From Phenylobacterium aquaticum (GTDB taxonomy: Bacteria; Pseudomonadota; Alphaproteobacteria; Caulobacterales; Caulobacteraceae): a stretch of 64,000 nucleotides of DNA. Below the pieces are notes generated by a model. It saw only the letters and a program-made list of their open reading frames with translations. It was not told the origin of the DNA and did no database searches. The stretch lies in contig CANCJJ010000001.1 of the NCBI GenBank assembly GCA_947378305.1, forward strand, positions 124,001 to 188,000. Direction: 5' to 3'. Shown here in pieces: positions 9,434 through 21,615 of the stretch. The translations under genes were made by a program, and so were the position numbers. How positions within the stretch are numbered: position 1 is the stretch's first letter; the number at the start of each line of letters is the position of its first letter.

Positions 9434-11592
9434 AAGAAGCTGTAAGGATCAATATCGATCGCCACCCGAATGGCTCCGGGCGGCCGGATGCGCGCGCGCC
9501 AGGCTGCCATATAGGCCGAGAGATCTATGGTGCGATCTGACCGGATCAGAAACCGCTTGCGCCGACGCCCCCGGATCAGGCCGAGGGGGGCGTCGGCCGG
9601 GCCATAGACCTGGACGCCCTCGGTGTTTGGGGCCAGCTCCGCCATCTGCCGGACAAAGGCCTCCAGTGCCTGGGGATCAGGGCCGGAGACGATCACCGCC
9701 GCCAGGCGGCCAAAGGGTGGCAGGCCCGCAAGCTCCCGTTCCACAAGCTCAGCCTGGATAAAGGCGTCCCGGTCCTGGGCCTGAAGCGCCTGCATGACCG
9801 GGTGTTCCGGCGCATAGGTCTGTAATATCGCCCGCCCGGGTCGGTCCCGACGCCCCGCCCGGCCCGTCGCCTGGGCCAGGAGCTGGAAGGTCCGCTCGCC
9901 CGCCCTCAAGTCCCCGCCGCGCAGGCCAAGATCGGCATCCACAACCCCCACGAGGGTCAGGTTCGGGAAGTTGTGTCCCTTGGCCGCGGCCTGGGTGGCG
10001 ACCAGTATGTCGATCTGGCCCTCCTCCATGGCCAGGATGAGGTTGCGGGCCTCCCGGGCATCCCACAGGGTGTCAGAGGAGAACACGGCAATCCGGGCGT
10101 CAGGAAACAGGGTCCGCGCCTCTTCTTCCACCCGCTCCACCCCCGGCCCGATCGAGACCAGGGACTCGGTTGCGCCGCAATGCGGGCAGCGCTCGGGCTT
10201 GGGCATGGAAAACCCGGTCAGGTGACAGACCAGTCGCCCGGTATAACGATGTTCCACCAGCCAGGATTCGGTATCCGGGGCGGTCAGCTTTTCCCCGCAC
10301 GCCTTGCACAGGACCAGGGGCGCATAGCCCCGGCGATTCAGGAACAAGAGGGTCTGCTCGCCTGCGGCATAGGTCTCCGCCATGGCCTCGACCAGGGGCG
10401 GCGACAACCACCGCCCGGTCTCCAGGGCCGTTTCGCGCAAGTCCACCAGGGAGATGTCCGGCAGGCGGGCGGTTCCGTGCCGGGTCGCCAGCCGCAGCCA
10501 GCGATAGCGCCCCGCCTCGGCATTCCGCAGGGTTTCGAGCGACGGAGTGGCCGAGGCCAGGACCACACTGGCCCCTTCAATCTTGCCGCGCGCCACAGCC
10601 AGGTCCCGGGCCTGATAGATGAACCCGTCCTCCTGCTTGTAGGAGGTGTCATGCTCCTCATCGACCACGATCAGGGCCAGGTGCCGGAAGGGCAGGAAGA
10701 GGGCCGAGCGCGCCCCCACAACGATCCGGCAGCGCCCCGTGGCCACGCCATCCCAGACCTTGCGGCGCTGGGCAGCGGGAATCTCAGAATGCCATTCGCC
10801 CGGGGCCGCGGCAAATCGCTCGGCAAAGCGGCCAATCACGGCCTGGGTCAGGGCAATTTCCGGCAATAGCACCAGGACCTGGGCCTCGGGGTCCGCCGCC
10901 AGGGCGGCCTGGGCGGCTTCCAGATAGACCTCGGTCTTTCCAGAGCCCGTCACCCCGTCCAGGAGGGCCACCTGAAACCCACCCTCGGCCATCATGGCCT
11001 GAAGCAGGCCCGCTGCGGCCGCCTGGCTGGCATTGAGCGCCTGTCCGGTCCGGGTCAGGTCCGGGGCATCAAAACGCTCATCCGCCGGAATCCAGCGAAC
11101 CGCCAGCGCCCCCTCATCGACCAGTCCCTTGATGACCCCGGCAGACACCTCGGCCTGCCTTGCCAGGTCGGTCCCGGATCGGGGACCTGTCCGGGCGACG
11201 GCCAGAGCGCGCGCGCGCGCAGGCGTCAGACGTCCCGGCTCTGCCCCTGTCGCCTCGATCACCCGCTCCGGACGGGCCTTGGGCGCACGCGCGCCGCGCA
11301 GGGCAATGGCCAGGGGGCCGCCGGGGAGATCAACCGAATATCTTGCCGCCCACTGGATGAAGTCGAGGGTCCGTTCGGGCAGGGGTTCGGCCTCGAGCCG
11401 GGCGGCGACGGGCTTCAGGGGCCGGTTCCCGCCCTCGGCCGGGCGCAGGGCCGCGACCACCCCATGGACCTCACGCGACCCCAGGGGCACGGCAACCTGA
11501 TCGCCCACGCACAGGCCCATCTCCTCCGGCTCGGCATAGTCGAAGGCCTCGGGCAGGGGCAGGGGCAGGAGTACGGAGGCAATACGGCTCAT
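9430..11592 (-). CDS. priA: Primosomal protein N' (replication restart helicase PriA)
   Basis: 3'-to-5' helicase that reloads the replisome at stalled forks. At 720 aa it has the N-terminal fork-binding domain, Walker [12 protein letters not shown], the DEEH box in [21 protein letters not shown], and helicase motif VI in [15 protein letters not shown]. The zinc insertion is unusual: of the eight Cys normally found as four CxxC pairs, the first pair (CKAC) and last pair (CPHC) remain, but the second pair reads APDT and the third CHLT, so three ligands are missing. The codons (gcc, acc, acc) are not single-base slips from tgc. The protein is otherwise intact. Confidence 0.95.
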   Translation of the reverse strand: MSRIASVLLPLPLPEAFDYAEPEEMGLCVGDQVAVPLGSREVHGVVAALRPAEGGNRPLKPVAARLEAEPLPERTLDFIQWAARYSVDLPGGPLAIALRGARAPKARPERVIEATGAEPGRLTPARARALAVARTGPRSGTDLARQAEVSAGVIKGLVDEGALAVRWIPADERFDAPDLTRTGQALNASQAAAAGLLQAMMAEGGFQVALLDGVTGSGKTEVYLEAAQAALAADPEAQVLVLLPEIALTQAVIGRFAERFAAAPGEWHSEIPAAQRRKVWDGVATGRCRIVVGARSALFLPFRHLALIVVDEEHDTSYKQEDGFIYQARDLAVARGKIEGASVVLASATPSLETLRNAEAGRYRWLRLATRHGTARLPDISLVDLRETALETGRWLSPPLVEAMAETYAAGEQTLLFLNRRGYAPLVLCKACGEKLTAPDTESWLVEHRYTGRLVCHLTGFSMPKPERCPHCGATESLVSIGPGVERVEEEARTLFPDARIAVFSSDTLWDAREARNLILAMEEGQIDILVATQAAAKGHNFPNLTLVGVVDADLGLRGGDLRAGERTFQLLAQATGRAGRRDRPGRAILQTYAPEHPVMQALQAQDRDAFIQAELVERELAGLPPFGRLAAVIVSGPDPQALEAFVRQMAELAPNTEGVQVYGPADAPLGLIRGRRRKRFLIRSDRTIDLSAYMAAWRARIRPPGAIRVAIDIDPYSFF

Positions 11593-11736
11593 CTTGCCGC
11601 CGACTATAGACGGTTTCCGCCACCATGACGCCAGGGATCAACAAGGGACAGGTCTGGCCTTTCCGCATCAGCCCTTCCTGCGCCCGGTGCCAGGGCGTAG
11701 AAGGAAGGGGACGACCAATTTATCGGGACCCGGACC

Positions 11737-12390
11737 ATGCAACTCTTCCTCGACACCACAGACATTGACGTTCTCAAGGACCTGGCCTCGACCGGCCTGG
11801 TGGATGGCGTGACCACCAATCCCACCCTGATTGCCCGCTCTGGCCGCCCCATGCTGAAGGTCATTGCCGAGATCTGCGAGTTGGTTGAGGGACCGGTCAG
11901 TGCCGAGGTCGCCGCCATGGATCTGGATGGCATGATGGCGGAAGGCAAGAAGCTGGCGGCCATTGCCCCCAATGTGGTCGTCAAACTGCCCCTGACCCGG
12001 GAAGGCCTGATCGCAACTTCGGAATTTGCCGTCCAGGGCATTCAGACCAATGTCACCCTCTGCTTTTCCGCCGCCCAGGCCCTGCTGGCCGCAAAGGCGG
12101 GCGCGACCTATATCTCCCCCTTCATCGGTCGGCTGGACGATTATGGGGCCCAGGGCATGGACCTGATCAGCGAGATTCGCGCCATCTATGACAATTACGA
12201 ATTCGATACCAACATCCTGGCCGCCTCCATCCGCCATACGGGCCATGTGACCGACGCAGCCCTCGCCGGAGCGGACTGCGCCACCTTGCCGCCGAAGATT
12301 TTTGCAGATCTCTTCAAGCACCCGTTAACCGACTTGGGTATTTCTCAGTTCCTGAGTGACTGGTCCAAGGCCGGGCAGTCCATCCTGTAA
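11737..12390 (+). CDS. fsa: Transaldolase / fructose-6-phosphate aldolase-like protein
   Basis: Short transaldolase family enzyme (217 aa) of the TalC/FSA type, a class I Schiff-base aldolase of sugar phosphate metabolism. It opens [10 protein letters not shown]; the DGVTTNPTL motif follows, and Lys of VVVKLPLT is the expected Schiff-base lysine; [11 protein letters not shown] and [10 protein letters not shown] are further family blocks. In many bacteria this subfamily is annotated as probable transaldolase, and sequence alone does not separate it from fructose-6-phosphate aldolase. GGGACCC precedes the ATG. It diverges from priA across 144 bp. Confidence 0.9.
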   Translation: MQLFLDTTDIDVLKDLASTGLVDGVTTNPTLIARSGRPMLKVIAEICELVEGPVSAEVAAMDLDGMMAEGKKLAAIAPNVVVKLPLTREGLIATSEFAVQGIQTNVTLCFSAAQALLAAKAGATYISPFIGRLDDYGAQGMDLISEIRAIYDNYEFDTNILAASIRHTGHVTDAALAGADCATLPPKIFADLFKHPLTDLGISQFLSDWSKAGQSIL

Positions 12391-12412
12391 ACCTTCGGGG
12401 CATCCGCGATCC

Positions 12413-13114
12413 ATGGACACGTCTAGCTCGATCTCGGCCCAGCCCGCCCTGACCCCGGAGGCCGTTCGCCAGTACCTGATCGATCACCCGGACCTCCTTC
12501 GCAAGGATGCGGCCCTCCTGGCCGAACTGGGCCTGACGGAAGGGGCGCTGGCCACCGCCGAGCCCGGCAATGTCATCGACTTCGGCACGGTCGCCCTGGC
12601 CCGGGTCAATGAGGCCCATCGGCGGGAGAGTCAGGCACGTCTCGATCTGGAAGCCACCGCCCAGGCCAATTTCGCCGCCCAGGCCCAGACCCACGGGGCC
12701 GTCATCGACCTGCTGGAAGCCCGCAGTCCCACGGATCTGGCGGCGCGTCTGGACGATCTGGCCCAGGCCCGGCTGGGGCTGGCCGCGGGTGTTCTGGCCC
12801 TCGAAGGCCCCGAGGCCTCGCCTGCGGGCTGGCGGATCATGCCCGAAGGCGGGATCGACCGGGTCATTGGTCACCAGGCCCTCACCCACATGGGGTTTGA
12901 ACCCACCGCACTTGGCCTGTTCGGAGATCGCGCGCCCCTGATCCGCTCGATGGCCCTGGTCCGTCTGGCCCTCTGGGATCCGGCGCGGGAGGGACTCCTG
13001 GCCTTCGGCTCCACTGAGGCGGACGGATTTTCCCCCGACATGGGCACTGATCTGGTGGCCTTCCTCGCCCGGGTCATTGAGCGCACCGCCGGACGCTGGC
13101 CTTCGGCGAAATGA
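12413..13114 (+). CDS. DUF484 family protein
   Basis: Cytosolic protein (233 aa) of the DUF484 family, which resembles GAF domains and is often encoded just before xerC; its role is unknown. The N-terminus has the conserved VRQYLIDHPDLLRKD, then a short helical stretch, then the GAF-like part. The start at 12413 is chosen because the longer open frame would overlap fsa; it lies 22 bp after the fsa stop. Its stop overlaps the xerC start as ATGA, indicating coupled translation. Confidence 0.88.
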   Translation: MDTSSSISAQPALTPEAVRQYLIDHPDLLRKDAALLAELGLTEGALATAEPGNVIDFGTVALARVNEAHRRESQARLDLEATAQANFAAQAQTHGAVIDLLEARSPTDLAARLDDLAQARLGLAAGVLALEGPEASPAGWRIMPEGGIDRVIGHQALTHMGFEPTALGLFGDRAPLIRSMALVRLALWDPAREGLLAFGSTEADGFSPDMGTDLVAFLARVIERTAGRWPSAK

Positions 13115-14025
13115 AGGCGGACGCGGCCCTCCAGCAGTGGCTTGAACATCTCGACCAGGAACGCCGGGCCGCGCCCCGGACCCTGGAGTCCTATGGCTTT
13201 TCCGTCCGGCGCTATCTGCGCTTCCTGACCGCCCACCGGGGCGAGGCCCTCGACCTCAAGGCTCTTTCGACCATTACCCCCGCCGAGATTCGCGCCTGGC
13301 TGGCACACCTGCGTCAGGGAGATGCGCCCCTGTCGCCCCGGTCCCTGTCCCAGGCCCTGTCGGCGGTGCGGACCTTTCACCGGTTCCTGGACCGTCGGCT
13401 GGAGACCCCCAACCCGGCCCTGGCCATTGTGCGAGGCCCCCGGGTCAAGCCCTCGGCCCCCCGCCCTGTCACCGAAGACCAGGCTCTGGGCCTGCTGGCC
13501 GAACCCGGTCTCGACCCGGACCAGGCCGACTGGGAAGCGGCCCGCGACCAGGCCGTCCTGACCCTGCTCTATGGCTGTGGCCTGCGAATTTCAGAGGCCC
13601 TGTCCCTCCGGCGCAGGGATGCGCCCCTCGGTGATACCCTTCGGATTTTGGGCAAGGGCAACAAGGTCCGCATGGTCCCTGTCCTGCCCCAGGTCATTGC
13701 CGCCGTTGAGGCCTATCTGGCGGACCTGCCCCTTGTCCTCATGCCGGACGAGGCCCTGTTCCGGGCGCGGCGCGGCGGACCCTTGAGCCCCCGCCATGTC
13801 CAGGCCACGGTCCAGAGCCTGCGCGGACGGCTCGGCCTGCCCGACACCGCCACACCCCACGCCCTGAGACATTCCTTTGCCACCCATCTTCTAGGGGCCG
13901 GGGCAGACCTTCGGGCCATTCAGGAATTGCTGGGCCACGCCTCCCTCTCCACCACCCAGAAATATACCCAGGTGGATGCCGCCGCCCTGCTGGGGGCCTA
14001 TGCCAAGGCCCATCCCCATGCCTGA
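13111..14025 (+). CDS. xerC: Tyrosine recombinase XerC
   Basis: Site-specific recombinase that, with XerD, resolves chromosome dimers at dif. At 304 aa it has the SAM-like N-terminal domain and all catalytic residues of the family: Arg159 (GLRISEAL), Lys182 or Lys185 in the beta hairpin, His250 and Arg253 (HALRHSFATH), His276 (LLGHASLS) and Tyr285 (TTQKYTQVD). It overlaps the DUF484 stop by 4 bp. The XerC assignment over XerD rests on the DUF484 neighbour and general similarity. Confidence 0.93.
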   Translation: MKADAALQQWLEHLDQERRAAPRTLESYGFSVRRYLRFLTAHRGEALDLKALSTITPAEIRAWLAHLRQGDAPLSPRSLSQALSAVRTFHRFLDRRLETPNPALAIVRGPRVKPSAPRPVTEDQALGLLAEPGLDPDQADWEAARDQAVLTLLYGCGLRISEALSLRRRDAPLGDTLRILGKGNKVRMVPVLPQVIAAVEAYLADLPLVLMPDEALFRARRGGPLSPRHVQATVQSLRGRLGLPDTATPHALRHSFATHLLGAGADLRAIQELLGHASLSTTQKYTQVDAAALLGAYAKAHPHA

Positions 14026-14037
14026 GGTCAGGCGCGT

Positions 14038-14934
14038 TTAGCGCGTCCGCGCGGCAATCCAGTCCGCGGCCCCGGTTATGGCCTGGCGGGCGGGCTCAAG
14101 CACGGAATAGAAGGCGTGCCAGACGTGGATCATCTCCGGCCAGACCTCCAGCCGGACCTCTGTGCCCGCCATGGCCGCCCGTTCGGCCAGACCGATGGAA
14201 TCAGACAGCAGCACTTCCTCCGACCCCACCTGGATCAGGATGGGGGGCAGGCCCGTATAGTCCCCCCGGTTTGGCGAGGCCAGTATGTGCTCCGGGCTCT
14301 GGTCGCCCAGATAGGCGGCAATAGACTGCTCCAGACCCTCGGCTGAAATCATCGGATCGGTGGCGGCCTTGGCAGCATAGGAGGGCCCCGAACTGGTCAG
14401 GTCCGACCAGGGACTGATGACAAACAGGCCTGCGGGCAGGGGCAGGCCCGCTTCCCGGGCGGCCAGGACTGTGGCCAGGGTCAGACCACCTCCGGCGCTG
14501 TCTCCCGCAATCACGATCCGCTCCGGCGCAAAGCCCTCTTCCAGAAGGGCGCGATAGCTGGCCAGGCCATCATCGACGGCAGCGGGAAAGACATGCTCGG
14601 GGGCAAGGCGATAATCAGGCACCACGGCCAGACATCCGGCCTCATGGGCCAGCCTTGCCGCCAGGGGGCGATGGCTTATCGGGCTGCCAATGCAATAGGC
14701 ACCGCCATGCAGGTAGAGCAGGACCCGGCTCGGATCGGCCCCTTTAGGATGATGGCGCTCTACGGGCATGCCGCCCAGTGTGCCGATCTCGAAGACATGG
14801 CCTTCGGGCAGGGGCGAAAATCCCCCCGATGCATCCATCCTCGCCCGGCGTTCCGCATAGGTCGGCGGGACTTGCCCCGGCGCGTTCATGCCCGCCAGGA
14901 GGGCGCGAACGCCCGCGATTTCAGACGTCGTCAT
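14038..14934 (-). CDS. HSL-type alpha/beta hydrolase (esterase)
   Basis: Cytosolic carboxylesterase of the hormone-sensitive-lipase family (298 aa). The oxyanion motif HGGAYCIGS, the nucleophile elbow GDSAGGGL, the Asp-containing VLLSDS region and His in MIHVWHAF give a complete set of active-site elements. There is no signal peptide. It lies downstream of lpdA on the same strand with a 44-bp gap and could be the last gene of that transcript, but nothing links it to 2-oxoglutarate dehydrogenase. The substrate is unknown. Confidence 0.88.
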   Translation of the reverse strand: MTTSEIAGVRALLAGMNAPGQVPPTYAERRARMDASGGFSPLPEGHVFEIGTLGGMPVERHHPKGADPSRVLLYLHGGAYCIGSPISHRPLAARLAHEAGCLAVVPDYRLAPEHVFPAAVDDGLASYRALLEEGFAPERIVIAGDSAGGGLTLATVLAAREAGLPLPAGLFVISPWSDLTSSGPSYAAKAATDPMISAEGLEQSIAAYLGDQSPEHILASPNRGDYTGLPPILIQVGSEEVLLSDSIGLAERAAMAGTEVRLEVWPEMIHVWHAFYSVLEPARQAITGAADWIAARTR

Positions 14935-14978
14935 GCTGACCTCGAAGGAAATTTAAGCTTCGGGCCAACCTTCAGACG

Positions 14979-16376
<1,398 letters not shown>

Positions 16377-16427
16377 GGTGGTCCCAGCCTTCCAATTGGT
16401 CAGATATGTGCGGCTAGCCGCAGGGGA

Positions 16428-17654
16428 TTAGACGTCCAGCAAGAGGCGCTGGGGCTCTTCAATGGCTTCCTTGACCTTGACCAGGAAGGTCACCGCGCCC
16501 TGGCCATCGACAATGCGATGATCATAGGACAGAGCCAGATACATCATCGGCCGGATGACCACCTGGCCATTCACGGCCATGGGACGGTCCTGGATCTTGT
16601 GCATGCCCAATATGCCCGACTGGGGCGCATTCAGAATGGGCGTCGACATCAGGGAGCCATAGACCCCGCCATTGGAGATGGTGAAGGTCCCGCCCTGCAG
16701 GTCGTCCATGGAGAGGGCGCCGTCCCGGGCCTTCTTGCCCAGGGCCCCAATGCCCTTTTCGATCCCGGCCAGGGTCAGGTGGTCCGCATCCCGCAGAACC
16801 GGAACCACCAGGCCCCGCTCGGTGCCCACGGCCACGCCGATGTCATAGTGGTTCTTGTAGATCAGGTCCTGACCATCAATCTCGGCATTCACTTCCGGGA
16901 CGGACTGCAGGGCATGGATACAGGCGCGCACGAAGAAGCTCATAAAGCCGAGTTTCACGCCGTGGGTCTTTTCAAAGACGTCCTTATAGCTGGCCCGAAG
17001 CGCCATGACCGCGCTCATATCGACCTCGTTAAAGGTCGTCAGCATGGCGGCGTTCTGTTGGGCTTCCTTCAGACGACGCGCAATGGTCTGGCGCAGGCGG
17101 GTCATGCGGACCCGCTCCTCGCTGGCGTGCAGGGCGCGCGGGGCGGAAGGGGCCGCCACCGGGGCCGGAGCCGAGGCGCGGACTTCAAGGGCCGCCAGGG
17201 CGTCCCCCTTGGTAATGCGTCCGTCCTTGCCGGTTCCGGCAATCGTGGCGGGCGAGAGGTTGTTTTCCGACACGATCCTCTGGGCCGACGGGGCCAGGGG
17301 CGCATCGACCCTTGCTGCAACGGCAGGCGCAGGGGCCTGAGCGGCGGCCGGAGCGGGGGCTGGCGCGGCGACAGGCGCGGGCGCCGCCTTCGGAGCGTCT
17401 GCCTTGGCACTGGCCTTTCCGCCTTCAAGCACCTTGCCCAGGACCGTCCCGGGAACCACGGTCGCCCCTTCTTCGGCGGAGATGGAGTCCAGCACGCCGT
17501 CCGCAGGGGCTGCGACCTCCAGGCTCACCTTGTCGGTTTCCAGTTCAACCAGCACTTCATCCTTGCGCACAGCGTCCCCGGGCTTCTTGGCCCAGCGCGC
17601 AACGGTTGCCTCGGAAACGGACTCACCCAGGGCGGGGGTCATGATATCGGCCAT
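16428..17654 (-). CDS. sucB: 2-oxoglutarate dehydrogenase E2, dihydrolipoyl succinyltransferase
   Basis: E2 core of the 2-oxoglutarate dehydrogenase complex; it transfers the succinyl group to CoA. In order: one lipoyl domain with the modified Lys42 ([11 protein letters not shown]), an Ala/Pro-rich linker, the E3-binding domain (about 125-160, [18 protein letters not shown]) and the acyltransferase domain with HRIVDG near residue 380. The length, 408 aa, and single lipoyl domain fit SucB rather than pyruvate E2. It lies between sucA (44 bp) and lpdA (51 bp). Confidence 0.96.
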   Translation of the reverse strand: MADIMTPALGESVSEATVARWAKKPGDAVRKDEVLVELETDKVSLEVAAPADGVLDSISAEEGATVVPGTVLGKVLEGGKASAKADAPKAAPAPVAAPAPAPAAAQAPAPAVAARVDAPLAPSAQRIVSENNLSPATIAGTGKDGRITKGDALAALEVRASAPAPVAAPSAPRALHASEERVRMTRLRQTIARRLKEAQQNAAMLTTFNEVDMSAVMALRASYKDVFEKTHGVKLGFMSFFVRACIHALQSVPEVNAEIDGQDLIYKNHYDIGVAVGTERGLVVPVLRDADHLTLAGIEKGIGALGKKARDGALSMDDLQGGTFTISNGGVYGSLMSTPILNAPQSGILGMHKIQDRPMAVNGQVVIRPMMYLALSYDHRIVDGQGAVTFLVKVKEAIEEPQRLLLDV

Positions 17655-17698
17655 GGTCAGGTTCTTTCTGTCTCGATCACGTCAGGGCAGGCTGGGAT

Positions 17699-20653
17699 TT
17701 AGGCGAAGGCATCGTTGAGGAAGGCCTGGAGTTCTTTCTGGTGGCGGCTCATCTGTCCGGCGGCGGTGGAGGCCGAGGCTGGCCGACCCACATAGCGTGC
17801 CCGCTTGGCCTTGACCTTGAGCCGGTCCAGGGTGAGCTCCAGCCAGGGGTCGACAAAGGTCCAGCCGCCCATGTTCTTGGGTTCTTCCTGACACCAGACC
17901 AGCTCCGCATTCGGGAACCGGGCCAATTCCGCCGAGAGGGACTTCATGGGCCAGGGATAGAATTGTTCGAGGCGCATCAGATAGACGTCGTTTATGCCGC
18001 GCTCCTCGCGGGACTCCAGCAGGTCATAATAGACCTTGCCCGAGCAGAGCACGACCCGGCGCACCTTGTCCGGAGCGACCAGCTTGGTCGCTGTATGCTG
18101 GCCACGCTCGGCATCGTCAGGCAGGACCCGGTGGAAGGAAGAGCCTTCCGCCAGCTCGGCCAGGCTCGACGTCGCCTTCTTGTGCCGCAGCAGCGACTTG
18201 GGCGTCATCACCACCAGGGGCTTGCGGAATTCCCGGCGCATCTGCCGACGCAGGACGTGGAAATAATTGGCCGGGGTCGAGCAATTGACCACCTGGAGAT
18301 TGTCTTCGGCGCACAGTTGCAGGAAGCGTTCCAGGCGCGCCGAGGAGTGTTCGGGACCCTGACCCTCATAGCCGTGGGGCAGGAGCAGAACCAGACCGCT
18401 CATCCGCAGCCACTTGCGTTCGCCGGAAGAAATGAACTGGTCAATGACCACCTGGGCCCCATTGGCAAAGTCGCCAAACTGGCCTTCCCAGAGCACGAGG
18501 GACTTGGGATCGGCCAGGGAGAAACCGTATTCAAAGCCCAGGACCGCCTCTTCGGACAGGGGCGAATCCAGCACTTCGAAATGGGCCTGTTTCGGGCCGA
18601 GATTCGACAGGGGCCGATAGTGTTCTTCCGTGGTCTGGTCCACCAGATCGCAATGGCGCTGGGTAAAGGTGCCGCGCACACTGTCCTGACCGGCCAGGCG
18701 TACGGGGAAGCCTTCATTCAGCAGGGTGGCCATGGCCAGGTGCTCGCCGGTCGCCCAGTCGAGGCCCTCCCCGGCTTCAATTGCGGCCCGGCGGCCCTCG
18801 ATCACACGACGGACATTCTTGTGAACGTCGATCGCATTCGGGATGGTGGTAATGCGCTTGCCCAGGTCTTTGAGGGTCTTGAGCGCCACGGAGGTATTGC
18901 CCCGGCGCTCGTCGCTCTCCGGCAGGGCCAGTCCGGCCCACTTGCCGTCCAGCCAGTCGGCCTTGTCGGCCTTGTAGGTCTTGCCCGCTTCCATTTCGCT
19001 GTCGAGGAACTGTTCGAAGTCCCCCATCCAGCCGTCGACCTCGGCCCGGGTCACCACGCCCTCGGCAATCAGCTGGAGGGTATAAAGCTCGCGGGTGGTC
19101 GGATGGTCCTTGATCTTGGCGTACATCAAGGGAGACGTCATGGTCGGGTCATCGCCCTCATTGTGACCAAAGCGGCGATAGCAGAACATGTCGATGACGA
19201 CGTCCTTGCCGAACTTCTGCCGGAACTCGATGGCCACCTTGGCCACATAGGTGACCGCCTCGGGATCATCGCCGTTCACGTGGAAGATCGGCGCTTCCAC
19301 CATCAGGGCCACGTCGGAGGGATAGGGCGAGGACCGGGAATATTTCGGCGCGGTCGTAAAGCCGATCTGGTTATTGACGATGAAGTGCAAGGTGCCGCCG
19401 GTGCGATAGCCCTTCACGCCCGAAATAGCGAAGCACTCGGCCACGACGCCCTGACCGGCAAAGGCTGCATCGCCGTGCATCAGCAGGGGCAGGACGTGGC
19501 TGCGGCCCAGGTCGGGATTTTCGCGCAAGGTGAAGGCCTGCTTGGCGCGGGCCTTGCCCAGCACCACCGGATTGACGATTTCCAGGTGGGACGGATTGGC
19601 GGTGAGCGACAGGTGGACGGAATTGCCGTCAAAAGTCCGGTCCGAAGACGCCCCCATATGGTATTTCACATCGCCCGAGCCTTCGACATCCGTCGGCAGG
19701 GTCGTGCCACCCTGAAACTCGTGGAAGATCACCTTGTAGGGCTTGGCCATAACTGCGGCCAGGACGTTCAGTCGGCCCCGGTGGGGCATGCCCAGCACAA
19801 TGTCACGAACCCCCAGGGCCCCACCGCGCTTGATGATCTGCTCCAGGGCCGGAACCATGGCCTCGCCCCCGTCCAGACCGAACCGCTTGGTGCCGGGGAA
19901 GCGCTTGTGCAGGAACTTTTCAAAGCCCTCGGCCTCGATCAGCTTCTTCAGGATCGCGATCTTGCCTTCGCGGGTGAAGGTGATTTCCTTGTCGCGGCCC
20001 TCAATGCGTTCCTGCAGCCAGGCCTTCTGGGCCGGGTCGGAAATGTGCATGTACTGGACACCGACATCGGCGCAGTAGGTGCGGGTCAGTATGGCCAGAA
20101 TCTCGCGCACCGTCCCGGTTTCAAGCCCCAGGACATTGTCGAGGAAGATCTGACGATCATAGTCCGCCTCGGCGAAGCCATAGCTTGCCGGGTCCAGCTC
20201 GCTGGCGTCGCCCTCCGGAATGGCAATGCCCAGGGGGTCCAGATTGGCGCGCAGGTGGCCGCGCATCCGGTAGGCCCGGATCATCATGATGGCGCGAAGG
20301 GAATCCAGGGTCGCGGCGCGAACTGCCTCGGTAGCGGGGGCGGCTGAGGTGCGTTCGGCGATCTTGGCAGACAGCTTGGCCTCGACAGCAGGCCAGAGAC
20401 CATCCAGGGCGGACAGCCAGTCCGGGCGCGCCGCAGGGGCGGAGCGTGCCGTCCAGACCGGACGGACAACCGCGGCCTGAGCGGCCTCGCGACTTTCATG
20501 CAGACTGGCAAAAAAGCTCTGCCAGGAGGCTTCGACCGATGTGGGCTCCTTGGCCCACCGGGCATAGAGATCCTCGACGAAGGTCGCATTCCCTCCGTAC
20601 AGGAAGGACGTCTCTGCAAGCACTTCGTTCATCAGCCCGCTGTCATCAGCCAT
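17699..20653 (-). CDS. sucA: 2-oxoglutarate dehydrogenase E1 (thiamine diphosphate-dependent)
   Basis: E1 of the 2-oxoglutarate dehydrogenase complex; it decarboxylates 2-oxoglutarate and succinylates the lipoyl arm of SucB. At 984 aa it is full length. The N-terminus has the conserved FLYGGNATFVEDLYARW segment, then IEGRDKEITFTREGK, GMPHRGRLNVLA, GDAAFAGQG (thiamine diphosphate site), FCYRRFGHNEGDDP, and WEGQFGDFANGAQ in the pyrimidine-binding half. The order sucA-sucB-lpdA, with short gaps and sucCD just upstream, indicates one operon. Confidence 0.97.
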   Translation of the reverse strand: MADDSGLMNEVLAETSFLYGGNATFVEDLYARWAKEPTSVEASWQSFFASLHESREAAQAAVVRPVWTARSAPAARPDWLSALDGLWPAVEAKLSAKIAERTSAAPATEAVRAATLDSLRAIMMIRAYRMRGHLRANLDPLGIAIPEGDASELDPASYGFAEADYDRQIFLDNVLGLETGTVREILAILTRTYCADVGVQYMHISDPAQKAWLQERIEGRDKEITFTREGKIAILKKLIEAEGFEKFLHKRFPGTKRFGLDGGEAMVPALEQIIKRGGALGVRDIVLGMPHRGRLNVLAAVMAKPYKVIFHEFQGGTTLPTDVEGSGDVKYHMGASSDRTFDGNSVHLSLTANPSHLEIVNPVVLGKARAKQAFTLRENPDLGRSHVLPLLMHGDAAFAGQGVVAECFAISGVKGYRTGGTLHFIVNNQIGFTTAPKYSRSSPYPSDVALMVEAPIFHVNGDDPEAVTYVAKVAIEFRQKFGKDVVIDMFCYRRFGHNEGDDPTMTSPLMYAKIKDHPTTRELYTLQLIAEGVVTRAEVDGWMGDFEQFLDSEMEAGKTYKADKADWLDGKWAGLALPESDERRGNTSVALKTLKDLGKRITTIPNAIDVHKNVRRVIEGRRAAIEAGEGLDWATGEHLAMATLLNEGFPVRLAGQDSVRGTFTQRHCDLVDQTTEEHYRPLSNLGPKQAHFEVLDSPLSEEAVLGFEYGFSLADPKSLVLWEGQFGDFANGAQVVIDQFISSGERKWLRMSGLVLLLPHGYEGQGPEHSSARLERFLQLCAEDNLQVVNCSTPANYFHVLRRQMRREFRKPLVVMTPKSLLRHKKATSSLAELAEGSSFHRVLPDDAERGQHTATKLVAPDKVRRVVLCSGKVYYDLLESREERGINDVYLMRLEQFYPWPMKSLSAELARFPNAELVWCQEEPKNMGGWTFVDPWLELTLDRLKVKAKRARYVGRPASASTAAGQMSRHQKELQAFLNDAFA

Positions 20654-20736
20654 AACATCCGCCTCTCAGATGAGCCCGCAGAGCTTCTGAAAGAGGAGCC
20701 GAGCGGGACCGCCCTACGCTTTAATTGTCGAGCGCC

Positions 20737-21615
20737 TTACGCGCCTTTGAGAACCTCGAGGAGGGTCTCACCCAGTTTCGCCGGGGACGGTGACACGCGA
20801 ATGCCGGCCGCCTCCATGGCTGCAATCTTGTCCTCAGCGCCACCCTTGCCGCCGGAGATGATTGCCCCTGCGTGACCCATGCGCCGCCCGGGAGGGGCCG
20901 TGCGTCCCGCAATGAATCCCACCATAGGCTTACGAATGGCTGAATTCTTTATGAACTCCGCCGCATCTTCTTCGGCCGAGCCACCAATTTCACCAATCAT
21001 GATGATGGATTCGGTCTCGGGGTCCTTCAGGAACAGGTCGAGCATGTCGATAAACTCGGTGCCCTTGACCGGATCGCCGCCAATACCCACCGCCGTGGTC
21101 TGACCCAGACCCACCTGGGAGGTCTGGAAAACCGCCTCATAGGTCAGGGTGCCGGAGCGCGAAACCACGCCCACCGAGCCCTTGCGGAAGATGTTGCCCG
21201 GCATGATGCCGATCTTGCAGGCCTCGGGCGTAAGAACGCCGGGGCAGTTGGGTCCGATCAACCGCGTCTTGGAGCCGGACAGGGCGCGCTTGACCTTGAT
21301 CATGTCGGCAACGGGAATGCCCTCGGTAATGCAGATCACCAGGGGAATTTCAGCGTCGATGGCTTCGAGAATGGAGTCCGCCGCGAACGGAGGCGGGACA
21401 TAGATGACGCTCGCATCGGCACCGGTTTCCCGGGCCGCCTGGGCGACGGTATCGAAGACGGGCAGACCGATATGGGTGGTGCCGCCCTTGCCGGGCGTCA
21501 CACCGCCAACCATCTTGGTGCCATAGGCCATGGCCTGCTCAGAGTGGAAGGTTCCCTGGGCACCGGTAATGCCCTGGCAGATAACGCGCGTTTCCTTGCC
21601 GATCAGGATAGACAT
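20737..21615 (-). CDS. sucD: Succinyl-CoA synthetase subunit alpha
   Basis: Alpha subunit of succinate-CoA ligase (292 aa). It binds CoA through its N-terminal Rossmann domain ([18 protein letters not shown]), forms the phosphohistidine (His of [10 protein letters not shown] near residue 246) and carries the [10 protein letters not shown] motif. Its ATG overlaps the sucC stop by one base, so the subunits are translationally coupled. sucA starts 83 bp downstream. Confidence 0.97.
   Translation of the reverse strand: MSILIGKETRVICQGITGAQGTFHSEQAMAYGTKMVGGVTPGKGGTTHIGLPVFDTVAQAARETGADASVIYVPPPFAADSILEAIDAEIPLVICITEGIPVADMIKVKRALSGSKTRLIGPNCPGVLTPEACKIGIMPGNIFRKGSVGVVSRSGTLTYEAVFQTSQVGLGQTTAVGIGGDPVKGTEFIDMLDLFLKDPETESIIMIGEIGGSAEEDAAEFIKNSAIRKPMVGFIAGRTAPPGRRMGHAGAIISGGKGGAEDKIAAMEAAGIRVSPSPAKLGETLLEVLKGA

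Noticed and set aside
17741..20347. 868-codon open frame antisense to sucA
   Set aside because: High-GC codon bias of sucA leaves the opposite strand open. The translated product has no recognisable domain and sucA is certain.
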